DNA of 64,000 nt from Gymnopus androsaceus JB14. Taxonomy: Eukaryota > Basidiomycota > Agaricomycetes > Agaricales > Omphalotaceae. The position numbers were made by a program, and so were the translations under genes. The notes below the pieces were generated by a model. The model was not told the origin of the DNA. It saw nothing but the letters and a program-made list of their open reading frames with translations, and searched no databases. Positions 45,777-57,531 of this stretch are shown here, piece by piece; within the stretch, counting starts at the first letter, position 1, and each line of letters begins with the position of its first letter. The stretch spans positions 1 through 64,000 of the forward strand of contig ML769538.1 in the NCBI GenBank assembly GCA_009733575.1, read 5' to 3'.

Positions 45777-48724
45777 TCACTCCTCCTCAGTGTCCATACC
45801 ATCATCTCCTCTCCTGCTCTTAAGACTGCGGAAGTATTCCAAAACTTCCTCAACCGGAACCAACCCTGCTTCAAACCATAACCGTAAGACCATCAGGCAG
45901 TGCAAGGTTTCAAACGACAAGTTGTGACAATGTTTTGCAACTTGAGCACCACCATGGGAGAACAAGCATTCAACATCTGTTGAAGTTGCTACAAAAAACT
46001 CAATATCAATGAACACAATACTTAGATGAGTAACATACCAGGAGCTGTGAGGAAATCCAAGCCCATTTGAGCCAAGGCACCTTGGGGAGTAACCTTCAAG
46101 CCAAGCTTGTCCAGACGTGACACCCAAAACTTGATAGGGTCTGTGTCGGCATCAGTGGGGCTGTTGAGATATGCCTCAAGGACATCTTCAGCGTTAGTGT
46201 GTCCAAACTGATCAAGTTCCCCAAAAATGTTGTCAAGCTCCTAAAGAAAGATGAAAAGTCAATTAATACAACCCAACTAATAAGACATATTCAAGCAAGA
46301 TACGTACTGAATCTTGTTCAACTGTATCCCTCTCCTCCTGGAGGAAAGAAGGGTCAATGGTTGGTTTATAGTGAGTATCCCATTCCTCCTGAATCACTTC
46401 ATAGGCAGTATCAATCCATTCCATTTCCCAGGATGCCTTGGTGAAGTAAGACATTTTGTACCTCGGATGGAGCACTAGCAAGAAAGAAGTCAGCAAAGAC
46501 CATAGAATTAAAAGTATATGTTTACTCATACACATTCTATACATCCTCGAGTCATTGGTTTTTGAGTAATACTTATTGAGAACAGCTCGAGCTTTGGCAG
46601 CAGAGGCACGAATGATGATTGGCTTGCTGAAGTCAGCCACCAAAAGCTTGAGCTGCTCATCAATCTTGTTGATAAGAGGAATCACATCAGCAACAAGCGG
46701 GCAATGCAATTGAGACATGCGCTTTGTGGCATATTGGAAGACCTGATCACAATTAACAACATACAACAGCATTAGCAGAAAACTCACCTTAAGCATGGGC
46801 TTCAGTAGCGTTAGAAGGTCCCACTCTTCAGCTGACAACTTGAGATTTGAGAGCTTTTTCGTCCCCTTGGTATGTTTGGTTTGAGAAAGTAGTCAATTGA
46901 GGGCAGGGCGTAGATCCAATGCACACTCAATGACTTCACACATTGTGTTCCAGCAAGTGTCAACAGGGCGGATCATCTTCTTCAGTTCAATTTTTGAATC
47001 CCTCGCCGCTTGCGCAAGCTCCTCCTGAAGGCTATCAGAGTTACAAAATTTCTTGCCCAGTTTACAAAGCTAGCAAAGGTCTCAGTAGAGATTCTATACA
47101 GTATCATGATAACCACATACCTTTTTCATTGTGCGACGGCCTTGAATTCTATCATTGTCCTCCAGCAATGATACCTCTACAAGCGACCTGCTCAACTCCT
47201 CAATCTCCTCCCAGTCTCCCACCTCACGCTCAGCCTCTTGATCCTCCACAACATCCTCCTCCTCTGTCACATCCTCATCCTCATCATCACTTTCTTCACC
47301 GTCGCTTTTATCTCCTTCACCTGGCTGAGCGACTCCATCGGCCTTTTGCACCTTTTTGGAGGTATTGAACAAGGAAAGGAAAGCTTTGACACACAGGTTG
47401 AGGATGTGTCCAAAGCAGTGGATTTGGTAATGGGTGCCCACATTAGCATCGGATGGAAGGAGATGAGGAAGTTCCCTCAATAATGTGTTGTTGTTGGAGG
47501 CATTGTCCATGGCCATGCTAAGAATGGTGGTTGCCAACCCATAGTCTTTAAGACATTCAGCCACCTTCTCAGCCAGATATTCACCAGTGTGTGTGTGTGA
47601 TTTCGTCAACCTACAGACAGATGTTAGTCACAAATCTTGAACATAATAATAAAATAACATACCGGTAGCAATCCAATATGATACTCTGCATCTTGTCGCC
47701 CTTGAGAAACGTTAAGCTGGATCCAAGAACAGACAGCACATTGGGTGCAGACCAGGCGTCCAATATTTTGTGTTTACGGCCAGGGGTTTTGGCGAGAAAT
47801 TTGATAACATTCTTCTGGGCAATTATGAAAATGGCCTTGATATCTCGCAACATGGTAAACCGACTAGGGATAGCAACATGGGCATTGAGCATCTGAAGGA
47901 TTTTCACAAATGGCTCATCCTCCACAATAATCATAGGGCGGCTTTTGCAGGCGCACCAACTATCAGAAGCCTAAGCCTCGGCTCGCTGTAGCTGGAGCCA
48001 CCCGCAAACATAGGAATAGTAAGTTGGCCAGCCACTTCTGCATTAGGAGTGGCAATGCAGTGGGTAATGTGCCATCTAAAATTGCTGGTCCCATCGTCAT
48101 GCCACGAGCAAGAGACCATCTGGTTGGGACACCTAAGCCAAGAAAATATGAGCTTCCAACAACAGTGTACAAAGAAAAACAGAGCCCAAGGACGTGTCCA
48201 AAGACTCCAAAGACAAAAGGATGTATCCAATTGCCTCAGGGAAAGGACAAATCCAATCCCACTTGAAAAAGTAGCAACGACACATACATTTTACAAAAAA
48301 ATTGATATTTGACGAGTACTGGGTTGCTGGCGTTGATTGTTGGAGGCAACAAAAAGTGGTCATAGCATTTCGAGGTCCAGGATTTCATCTGTTTTTCTAG
48401 AGGACAATTAGTATATAAGCAATGTTGAGAAGAAAACGTACCCAAAATTTGCTCATCAGAAAGATCATCAGCGAAAGAACGCTTGTAGGCCAAAGCCTTC
48501 TCATGCGTAGACAAGCCTTTCTGGCGCTTAGGGCGCGTCGGAGTGACCATGCTGTTGTCAGTATCTTCATCTATGTCATGCGGTTGGTCTGCGGCGCCAG
48601 AATCGTGAGGATGCTTCCAGGAACTATTGGAGGTCGACGTGGTTGGAGAGGGTGCAGCAGGTGAAGATGCGACAGACGCCATAGAAGAGCTGCGCGAAGT
48701 TTGGGTCAACATTCTTTTCTTCAT
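45777..48724 (-). CDS. hAT transposase (BED-like finger, hATC)
   Basis: Start MKKRMLTQTSRSSSMASVAS at 48724. A BED-like finger sits near 48030-48130 (CSWHDDGTSNFRWHITHC). The catalytic core includes LSMAMDNASNNNTLLRELPH (second Asp) and YQIHCFGHILNLCVKAFLS near 47380-47520. An acidic insert at 47230-47330 is like that of hAT-1. The middle has LNKYYSKTNDSRMYRM, almost the same as LNKYYSRTDDSNVYRI of hAT-1, so the two are related. The hATC domain reads TSTDVECLFSHGG near 45985 and the gene ends GMDTEEE-stop at 45777. Several introns; I found weak spots (frame breaks near 46880-47090 and around the BED exon) and cannot say it is intact. Confidence 0.75.
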
Positions 48725-49295
48725 GGTGGGGAAGAATGCAGGGGGAAAAACACAGGAAAAAAGTACCTTTTATACCCAAAAAAAACCCGATCCAAATCGC
48801 TCCTAAATGTTAACAAAAATGATTAAATAATCCAAATATTCCATGCCAGGGGTGCACCAGGACAGTGTTTACCGTGTAGACGGACGTATCCGAATACGGG
48901 ACAAAAGGCCAGAGCCAATTGTCCTTGGTTTCGAGAAGGCCGAAGCCAACTCGAAGATCGCTGCCAATGATGATGGACACGATGAAGAAGATAGAGGAAG
49001 GAAAGTTCCCAAGTCTGATAGGCACCTGAGCCACGGTCAAAGCCCGGCATCGGACTTGAGAATATTCAGGCTGATGGGCGCTAAACTCTCTTTAACTTTT
49101 ACCATCTCTCTTCATCGCTTGCTCCTCTCCCTCATACTCATTGGCCTTGGTGATTGGTTTTGACCTTTCACTGTACAATTGGATTCGTCCTTTTGTACTT
49201 ACCATTTCGTTGGCTTCGGCCTTCATAACGTTGGCTCAGTGTACTTACCGGCTCATTCAATCACATCTTCAAGTGGCAACAAATTCTTCTTCGAT

Positions 49296-52132
49296 ATGTT
49301 CGATGTTCCTTCCGACGTATTATCTATGCCTGACCTGGATCTCAAATGCTGGATGTTCCTTCAGTGTTATGCACAGGCTAGGTCCATGACGTTTCCCGAT
49401 GCATTGACTCAGATGGAGGACATTTTTTGCGATACAGGTTACCAGTATAACTCTGAGAGATGGTCCTCGGCACTCAGCAGAATCTGCAGCTGCGAGCCTG
49501 AAGCGGAGACAGAGCTCAAAGCCATTCTGAAAGATATCGATGACGAAATCAACAGGTTGGAGTTGCAATTATTCACCGTGTCCTCCCCACGAGCAGATTT
49601 TTCTCCTTTTCGCTCAATCCCCACCTCTCAAATTGATGCAGAGCTCTATGCAGAGCTTCCAGATACGCCTGTCTCGATTGCTCCCACTACTGACGCAGTC
49701 CCATCCCAAAATCTTCCAAAGGTGAAAATGTCCTTGAAGGAATATATGGTGAAAAAGAGGCAGGCGCAAGAGTCGGGCGGGGATCTTGCTCCTCCACATT
49801 CGATTGCTGCCAATTCCCCTTCATCAAGTGGTCTTGTCATTTCTCAGAGTCCGGTCTTCCACATCGCTCCGTCTTCATCTGGTGATATCAACATGGAACT
49901 TGCACCTCCGCGTTCTGTAGCTGACAGTTCCACTGCATCCAGTGGTGTATCAATTTCTCAGAGTCCGGTGGCCCAGATTGCTGCTCCATCTTCTTCATCC
50001 GGTGGTATTGATGTTTCTCTTAATCGTAAGTATTTTATTTAACTTTAGGCCTCGTTTTGTCACTAATTTATTCTACGCCAGCATTGTGATCCTGCGACGG
50101 AAGCGTTGGTTCTCTCTTTTCGGAACTGGGCTTGTTCGTGACTACACCAAACATGCATGTTGTTCATGCACCAATCAGTCATTGCCAGACTTGTATGCAC
50201 AGACTGAATAATTTTGGAAAAGATGATCCGTGCTATTGGCCTCAGCCTTACCACTCTATGGTTGGACACTTGGCTGTGATACCTTGCCCAAACGTTTCGT
50301 CAGAGCATCCCCTTTGTTGGGCTTGGTTTCAGGCAGAATCTGGTGATTTTCAACATATCAATATACCTGGGCTAGTTGGTGTCATGTGTCTCGCTCCCTC
50401 CATCGTGCACCAAATGACTGTTATGTGTGCTACTCTTCATGAATCCATATCCAAACTCCCTGAACACGAGTGGATTCATGGTTGAGACCAGGTCCGGAAA
50501 TATATTGAACATCTGTTGCAGCCTGGAGCACCCAATATTGTGTTGTTGCAGCTGGCCTGCCTGCAGCGAGTCTTTTTGGAGACATATGCACGCTTGCAAT
50601 GGCTGGAGAAATGGATTCCAAGGTTAAAGGATGTTGACCATGCATTTGTAGTGGATCCGACTATCATGGGCACATTTACAGATGACCTGAATAAGGCAGT
50701 GGACTTGTTCAAAATAGGGATTCCTATGTGGCTGGTGCGTCCGTATGCTGAGCACCGGTTGGCGAGGATAGACCAGATTGGGCCCTGTCTCGACAAGGAC
50801 TTTAACCACAAGCTCCCAATTCGAGATTCAGAGGCGCTGCTCGATGTTTCTGATAACGATCCACCATATCCTACAATATACATGGGCCTCCCTGGTCACT
50901 ACAAATGCTATGCCCGGATGGGCCTTTTCTTTCACCAGCAATTCTCTCCAGCATTGATCAGGTCCTTCAAAGATTCAACAATGTTGTCTATCTCTCGTGG
51001 CGCACTGATTCCTTGTTCCATCGCTTCTTCCAAACCCAGACATTCCAAGCCTTCAAGGGGCAACCCTGCTGCAGAGCGATCCAATCCAGTTGAGATTGAG
51101 TGCCTCAGTGTAACACAACGTGAATGGGTATCATCTCCCCATAAGATGAAAAGGACCAAGACTGGTAAGGCTGAGACTGGTGCGTTTACTTCAAATTTGT
51201 TCATTATCTTGATCTAATTGTGTTATCTAGGTAACATGCATGAGATGCGTAATTGCTTCATGCCCATTATTCACGAAAGCTTTCCTAAATGCTTGCCTAC
51301 ATGGGACATGGCCAGCGTCCACCTTGCAGAGTTACAGCACTTTACTGGACCATCCTTGCTAGAACATGCACTTCCTGACCCCTCCATCTTCATAACACCG
51401 GAAGGCACGCTGAAGCCAGCCCTCATAATGAGTTGGCTACATGTTTGTCCCGTCTTCCTGTGGCACCTCGGGATGCCAAATTCTAAATCTTATACAAACA
51501 AGCAGTGGCGAGCCATGTTGGAGGCTGCAGATGGTTTCCATGTCTCAGGTTCAGACTGGCATAGCGAAATGCTGGTTGAACTGAAGGCCCTTGTGAAGGA
51601 TTCTCATTCCATTGGCATAAATATCAATGAGGACTTCATCGTGTCTGCCCCAGTAACTTGGAATGGTGTTGTTATTCTGGGAGCATTGGATTCGCAGGTC
51701 ATTCAGGAGGTAGTTTGGGAGCTGTATGAGGTCAACTTTTGGATGGAGGTGTTGATGCTTGACCGCTACATGGTACCAGAACCAGAGGGAGATAGCAAAG
51801 CGGTGGAGATGGAATGGGAGATATGGCTCGAGAGGGAGGTTCAGGCATATCATTGCTGGGTGGGTGTGCCCTATTGTCCCCAGTACCATACTCCGGGCTT
51901 GTCATCTTACCTTCCTGACTCTTCACGATGCCCATATCTCAAGGCACTATTCAACTTGATCAGAGCATGGGGAGGGGAGAAACCTCGAGAGTTGTGGCAG
52001 CCGTTTCCTGCAGAGAATGACCAGAATGCAGTATGGGAAGTCGAGGACATCCTGGCCAACTACTATGTATGGACCTTTTTGAAAATGTACCATTGCCCTG
52101 CTACAATACCGCATGTTGCTGTCACTGCATAG
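49296..52132 (+). pseudogene. Orphan gene family, copy 2 (nearly full length, two in-frame TGA)
   Basis: Three exons: 49296-50025, 50082-51164 and 51231-52132. The start MFDVPSDVLSMPDLDLKCWM is chosen because the frame and composition begin there, after a pyrimidine-rich leader. Exon 1 is helical, then Ser/Pro-rich with a twice-repeated ISQSPV motif. Exon 2 holds LFVTTPNMHVVHAPISHCQT, DDPCYWPQPYHSMVGHLAVI and LQLACLQRVFLETYARLQWL. Exon 3 holds PIIHESFPKCLPTWDMASVH, VCPVFLWHLGMPNSKSYTNK and ends HVAVTA-stop. TGA codons at 50087-50089 and 50483-50485 interrupt exon 2; copy 1 has a Cys codon at the second place. The Cys/His-containing core gives no family that I recognise. It may be a passenger gene carried by the transposon, as a paralogue sits next door. 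Confidence 0.65.
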
Positions 52133-52987
52133 TTTTGCCGAATATTGTCTAACTGTACATATCTTTATTATTCTTGCTTATTTATACTGCAGGTTCTTTT
52201 CATGTTCTCATTAGAGCTATGGATCAAATAAAGTAGTTTTAATCAACTTCCTCCATTGCTGATACAGTGGTTGGTGAAGGGAGCGACAACAATGTGGGCA
52301 TGGCAGCTGGTACTGAGAGTGATATGTTGGTGGGGTGATGGATATGTTGCATGAATATGGTGCATATTTTAGTTAGGATATGAGGGAGTATTTGAAGTTT
52401 CCTGTAGATTCTCATCCTAGGTAAGTATAATTTGACTAATGTGATTAAAGAGTACTCACCGTTGTTTTATTTTTATGTTTTCCTTGTGTACTTGACACCT
52501 CAATCCACCCGCAAGTCCACCATTCGGAGTTGCATTGTCTAGAACCACCATATGTACCTGAGGTACAAGTATAGGTGAGTTACAAGATAAGCAAACAAGT
52601 GATAAGTTTAGAACGTACTGCTTGGTCTCTAGAGAGAAGCTCAGTCAGGGTTCTCAAGTGCTGAGGTGTAAAGGCATGAGTGTCCTCGGGTACCATGGTT
52701 CTTAGAAGGGAAGTTTTTTTGACATTAGGTCAGCACCTGTATAGGTGCTGAGATTACTCAAGTCTTGGTTGTTGCTCTTATTGTAATTGCTTACATCCTA
52801 AAGATGTTGAATTAGTGCAGCGGTATTGTGCACATAATTATAATACGTTATGTAATGAATGCTTGTCAGATGACCCATGTTCGAACCTTGAAGGTAACCA
52901 TCTTTGATTTTTAAATTGACTCAAAATTTCTGTAACTTTTAACCCTGCAGGTTTGCAAGTACTGGTAGGTCACCTAAATAAATAAAA

Positions 52988-53120
52988 AAATCATGACCTG
53001 TGACCAGTGATAACCCATGGGAAAATGGTACCGGGACCTGCAGGTCAGATACCGGCAGGTATTCTCACGGGTCATACCTGCAGGTACCTGCTCTGGACCC
53101 GGACTCGTGCTCATCTTTAG
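52988..53120. repeat. Right terminal region of hAT-3
   Basis: CCCATGGGAAAATGGTACCG, TATTCTCACGGGT and CTGGACCCGGACTCG words recur at 53592-53727, showing two copies of the same hAT end within 600 bp. Confidence 0.7.
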
Positions 53121-53266
53121 AAGATGCACAATTGACTCCTGATAACAAGTTAAGCTCTCAATTGACCATTAAACAAATTGCAGATTTGCTGATGCTTGAG
53201 GTGAGCTCTGTTGTCACTCACCTACTGCAGTCGCCTCTGTGCTCATTTAGCTTTGTCAGGTACTCT

Positions 53267-53450
53267 ATCAAAAGCCTGTGAAGCCATTGGTGTTGGACAA
53301 TGCATCACCACATGATGGATAAGTGTACTTCTATCATAATGGTATGAATGATAAATAATCCTACTATGTCTACATGGCTAACTTGGTTTTCAGGTTTGTT
53401 GTTGGGCTCATGTGATAAATCTTACCACTACTTAATTCACTGCTCATGGA
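53267..53450 (+). pseudogene. Probable hAT transposase scrap
   Basis: Two short pieces resemble hAT core motifs: PLVLDNASPHDG (compare MDNASNNN) at about 53283-53320 and CWAHVINLTTT (compare CFGHILNL) at about 53403-53435, with an intron-like gap between them. Too short to be sure. Confidence 0.35.
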
Positions 53451-53591
53451 ATTATGGTGAGTCTTGAGTGAGATTCAGGAGGAGGTAGATTAGATCTAGA
53501 TACCTATTTTACCAGGAGCTGGTAATGTTCATACTATTGAAAAAACTTTTTAAAAAAAGTTTTCTGAGCATGCCAGTCCACTGGTACTGGC

Positions 53592-53727
53592 CAGTATGAG
53601 TGAAAAAAGAAATCATTGACCTGCAACCAGGGATGACCCATGGGAAACTGGTACTGGGAGCTGCAGGTTCAATACCAGAAGGTATTCTCACGGGTTAAAC
53701 CTGCTGGTACCAGGTTAGGACCCAGAG
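53592..53727. repeat. Second, truncated copy of the hAT-3 right end
   Basis: Homologous to 52988-53120 but lacking the outermost bases (stops at GGACCCAGAGTC). It joins directly to Copia integrase coding sequence at 53728. Confidence 0.65.
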
Positions 53728-56573
53728 TCAAACCTTATCATCAATGTCAACTGTAGGTTTTGATGTTGAGCAGTGTGGAAACCAGTGCTCATTAAATATG
53801 GCATTGGAAGAAGTTGCAATTGAATTATTATGTGTGTACATGAAGCAATAAGCATTCATTCCCTGTGTATATCCAATAAAAATCATTACTTCTGATCTTG
53901 GAGCTTGCTTGTTAGGGTGAGTCTCCTTTGGACAATACACATATGCAGCACATCTGAAAGTCTGAAATTTGGACACATCAGGCTTCTTCCCATATCTTAT
54001 TTCATAAGGTGTTTTCCAATTTCCATTTTTATCCCATCAGTGGTGCATAGGTGTCCTATTATAGACAATGCATGCAGTTTGAACACTAAATTCCCACCAA
54101 GAAGGCAGTAAGCAGGCCATGTGCCTCATGGCTTCCAATTTCTCATGGATTGTACAGTTGAATCTTTCAATTCTCCTGTTCTGCTGGTGTTCATATGGTG
54201 CCAATGGTCCCAATATGACCCCTTTATCATGGTAAAATTGACTGAAATCCTTAGTGACAAATTCATTATCAACTCTTATTTGTTTTATTTTGATAGCATC
54301 TTGGAGGTCTATGAGATTATAGAATTCCTTAAACACTTTGAATATATCAGATTTGGTAGCTAGGAGATATCCTGTGCCATATGATGAATGATCATCAAGG
54401 ATATTCAGTACATATCTGTGCTTGTGATATGAAATAGTGGGAAACTCTATAATATCCATATGGACTAATTCAAAGAGTTTTCTGCACACTTTTCACTATT
54501 GGGATAAGTGTGCTGGGTCATTTTACCTTTTACCCTTAGCACAACCAGGACATATTTCTTTGTCCTCATTTGGGATATTTACTTTAGGAAAACCACCTGT
54601 TGCCTCAGACACATGTCATAACACATTTTTAGAGGGATGTCCAAGGTGATGATGCCATATATCATAGTCAATAGTTTTTTTGAGCAATCAGATTTTTGGG
54701 AATAAAGTCCTTAAAAAGGTCAATCTTGCTCTTTACAACTTTGGTTTTTAACCAATGTAGAGCATCTGACAAGTTCATGGGATAGCACATCATGAAGACC
54801 TTATGATTGCTCTTAAACCTAAGTGATGTTTTCTTCTCATCAGCATAGGCATAATAGTCATGGCGCAAGATGCTGCCTTGTGAGAGAAGACAGTATGGTG
54901 AGTGTGTTGGAATTTACAGAAAATCTATTTTAACCCACATTACAATATACTTATGAATATATGATATCACAGGAGATATTTGCACATACACTCACAGTAT
55001 CCATGCATATACTCACAGTAGCCACTTTACTGTATGCATAGTAGCCACAGATATTCACATAGTACCCACTTTCCTGTTATATGCACTATGATGTAGTCAT
55101 TCTTAAAGGTATAAATACAGTATGTAGTTACTCATGTACCTTACCCGTTTGCCTCAGGGCCCAGCCAAGGTCAAACGGCTACACAATCATTATAACTCCA
55201 TTTATTATTTCTAACAGAATGTGATTGGTAATATACTGGTTCCAATTTAGTAACTTGGGCAACATTATCCTCATTGATATGTTTGATGAGAACAACTCCA
55301 GCATGTGTAATATAAGTCTTTGACTGCTTATCAGCAGTCTGGATTTCTATTGGTTTTTCTAATTGTTTTAATTCTGTGAAATCCAACTTACATAGCATGG
55401 TATGTATTGATGCACCTGAATCTAAGATCCAGATATCTTCTTTATATTTTGTGCTTAAAGCAGCAATCTCATCTTTGACATCAGCAAACAGAATATATTT
55501 ATTAAAAAATACAAGCAGCAGTAAAAATAAGTTTGAATGGCCATTTTGGCCTTGTGAGATCCATGCTATCAAATTATTCTGTTGCAATTTTAATAAGTTA
55601 GGAGTTTTTAATAAAGAAGAATTGACTTGCCACTGCATGAAGAGGTCCTCATAATCAAATTCCAAAGCTTCCATGGTTTCAAAGGGTTCAGCTTCCATCT
55701 CAAAGTCATTAGGGGCAAGAGAAGCTTGAGCAACTTCAATTGACTCAAAAGCTTTCTTTTTTCCTTTGTACTTCTTACCTCCTCGGGATCCACACTTCTT
55801 TCCATTGTTGAGCTGAGAAGATGAACCAGACTGCTGGTCCTGCTGCTGCTGGCCTTTGCCATGCTGCTTCTTCTGTTTCTTCCAATTAGGATTGAAGTGG
55901 TGGCATTTAATGACACTGATCCAAGATTGAAGGGTGGATTGTTGCCTGGTGCTGCAACAATTCCATTCATTTTTGATCTGAGTCAAAATGTTGGCAACAG
56001 TCCAGTGTGTACCAGTCATAGAAGTAAGAACCAAAGTTTTGAAACCTTCCCAAGAGTTTGGAAGGGCTGTTAAATAAAGGAGAACCTGGAGATTTGCATT
56101 AAGCTTGAGATCATTTTCTGCCAAGTGATGCAAAGTAGCAGTTAGGTTCCCAAGAGCTGGAACAGGATTTTCACCTTCTTTAACTTGGAAGTGAATGGCA
56201 GACAGAAATTCTGAATAGACACCAGCAATACCTGATTTACCGAATTGGGCTTTGATAGCATCCCAGAGCTCTTTGGAATTCCTATCACCTCCACTTTGCA
56301 CAAGTGCCAGGTGGTGATATTGGTATGGGAGTTTCATCAGGATGGTGCCTATGGCTTGCTCATCCATATCATCCCATTCCTGGTGTTCCTTATCATAGGC
56401 AGCTTTTTTGACTGCTGTTGCAGTGACAGCTGGTGAAGTGGGATCAGTCTTTGTCCCTTCAACATAGGGCCAAAGCTTCATAAACCTGAGGTATGCCTTC
56501 ATGCTAGCTGCCCAGACAATCTGGTTGCTACCATCATGGGAATGCTGTTGAAAGTGGAAGATGTGGAAGACAT
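53728..56573 (-). pseudogene. Copia Gag-protease-integrase, truncated
   Basis: Starts near ATG 56573 (MSSTSSTFNSIP), with a one-base shift before MKAYLRFMKLWPYVEG. The Gag part (UBN2-like) has LPYQYHHLALVQSGGD and FGKSGIAGVYSEFLSA at about 56180-56340. The protease motif is DIWILDSGASIHT at about 55400-55440. A 280-bp LTR-like insertion (54905-55185) splits the region. Integrase then gives HMDIIEF, IRVDNEF and YEHQQNRRIERFN, the three acidic positions, plus ILDDHSSYGTGYLLATKSD, and continues to CSTSKPTVDIDDKV at 53728. There the sequence changes to a hAT end, so reverse transcriptase and RNase H are absent. It cannot be an active element. Confidence 0.85.
54905..55185 (+). mobile_element. Probable solo LTR inserted in the Copia coding region
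   Basis: Starts TGTTGGAATTTACAG and ends GGCTACACA, with a TATA box (GGTATAAATACAGTATG near 55110). It interrupts Copia coding between WSYND and HSPYCLL, read on the minus strand. A 5-bp target duplication is not visible. Confidence 0.55.
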
Positions 56574-57200
56574 TTCAAAAAAATAGGTTGATCTGTGAAA
56601 GATAGCTGATCAGTAGCTGTTATTATCAAACAGATATGAAACCCAAATTGCACTCATGTTGCATGTCACCTGTACACATGGTAACCAATGTCACTTTTCC
56701 ACCATTAGATCTCAGCCATTCCATCTGAGCATCTGATGTAACTAAGATCTATCTAAAAAGATCCTGTATGGCAGATTGAAAGATCTCATGATGAGCAGCA
56801 ACAATCAAGTGCACATCAATCATTTGATCATTTAGGGGACTTAAGCCATCAGGGGGAATTTGTATGTAGATCTATCTAAAAAAGATGTATCATGATAAAA
56901 TTTGTATAGTAATCAATGTGCCACATGGTTCACATCAATAAGGGAGCTGTGAAGCCTTTAAACCCTTCTTCAGCCAACTGGCAGGAGCAATGTAAGGCTC
57001 AGCCTAGTATCTGGGTTCATGAAAGAAAGAAAGGTATTGTATGTAATTTTTGGGGCTTGAATTCATGCTACAGCCCAACATCATGACCATCCTACAGCAA
57101 TCACCAACCACACTCAAAGGCTAGGGACAGCCCTCAAGGTGTACATGAACAGGGCCAAAGGCAACCTGATCATTGTGAAGCACAATGACAAAAGGGACTT

Positions 57201-57213
57201 GGGGCCCATAACC
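57201..57213 (-). promoter_or_regulatory. Primer-binding site: half-tRNA-iMet type
   Basis: Read on the minus strand, GGTTATGGGCCCC follows directly after the 5' LTR. It is complementary to the anticodon stem-loop of initiator tRNA-Met (GGGCxCATAACC), the priming mode known for Drosophila copia and yeast Ty5. Confidence 0.75.
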
Positions 57214-57531
57214 TGTTGCACAGCATATAAGCTAGGAGGTGCAGTGACTAGCACTCACCAAGTGGTTAAGCTTGTAGAGCAGATAGAGAGAGGTAGAAGA
57301 CTAGTAGAAGTCATTATCATTTAGCAGTACTACTGGAGTCCTTATATACTGTAGTACTGTATTTATTACATATATGGTAGTATACCTCTAGTATGTTCTA
57401 TGTGCATGACCTATGATGTCATCCATAAAGCTACTTACTAAGATACTACTGAGGCTGAGTAAGTCTACCATGGCAATGACTGATAGTGTCATATAACCAA
57501 TATGATGACTGATATCATCATTCATTCAACA
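57214..57531 (-). repeat. 5' LTR of the Copia element
   Basis: 318 bp with TGTTG...CAACA ends and a minus-strand TATA-like AATAAATACAG/GTATATAAGG region. Homologous to 41819-42107. Confidence 0.85.

Larger units (their letters stand above)
45479..53120. mobile_element. hAT-3 terminal repeat pair enclosing a transposase and an orphan gene
   Basis: CTAAAGATGAGCACAAGTCC at 45479 and the complement of CTAAAGATGAGCACGAGTCC ending at 53120 form inverted ends, with further CCGGGACCTGCA/TGCAGGTACC words inside both. The flanks (ATCCTATC and AAGATGCA) do not match, so the ends may come from different insertions or one flank was lost. Inside are a hAT transposase (45777-48724, minus) and orphan gene copy 2 (49296-52132, plus). 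Confidence 0.6.
41819..57531 (-). mobile_element. Copia LTR retrotransposon with nested insertions (15.7 kb span)
   Basis: Two related LTRs lie at 41819-42107 and 57214-57531 (ends TGTTG...CAACA; the left one has TTTTG). The 5-bp CCTGG precedes the left LTR (41814-41818) and follows the right LTR (57532-57536), so both belong to one insertion. A primer-binding site and a polypurine tract place the 5' LTR on the right, that is, minus orientation. Gag, protease and integrase lie at 53728-56573. Reverse transcriptase and RNase H were not found; that part of the interior is occupied by other sequences. Confidence 0.85.

Noticed and set aside
48843..49163. Plus-strand gene (RIRDKRPEPIVLGFEKAEAN...)
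   Set aside because: Both strands are open here and neither gives a domain or splice pattern; it lies in the spacer between the transposase and the orphan gene.
54905..55185. Calling this LTR a full insertion with target duplication
   Set aside because: TG...CA ends and a TATA box are present but the 5-bp flanks do not match, so it is listed only as probable.
41819..57531. Plus-strand orientation for the LTR element, because AAAGGGACTTGGGG precedes the right LTR
   Set aside because: The coding region is on the minus strand, a tRNA-iMet-like primer site abuts the right LTR, and a better polypurine tract abuts the left LTR.
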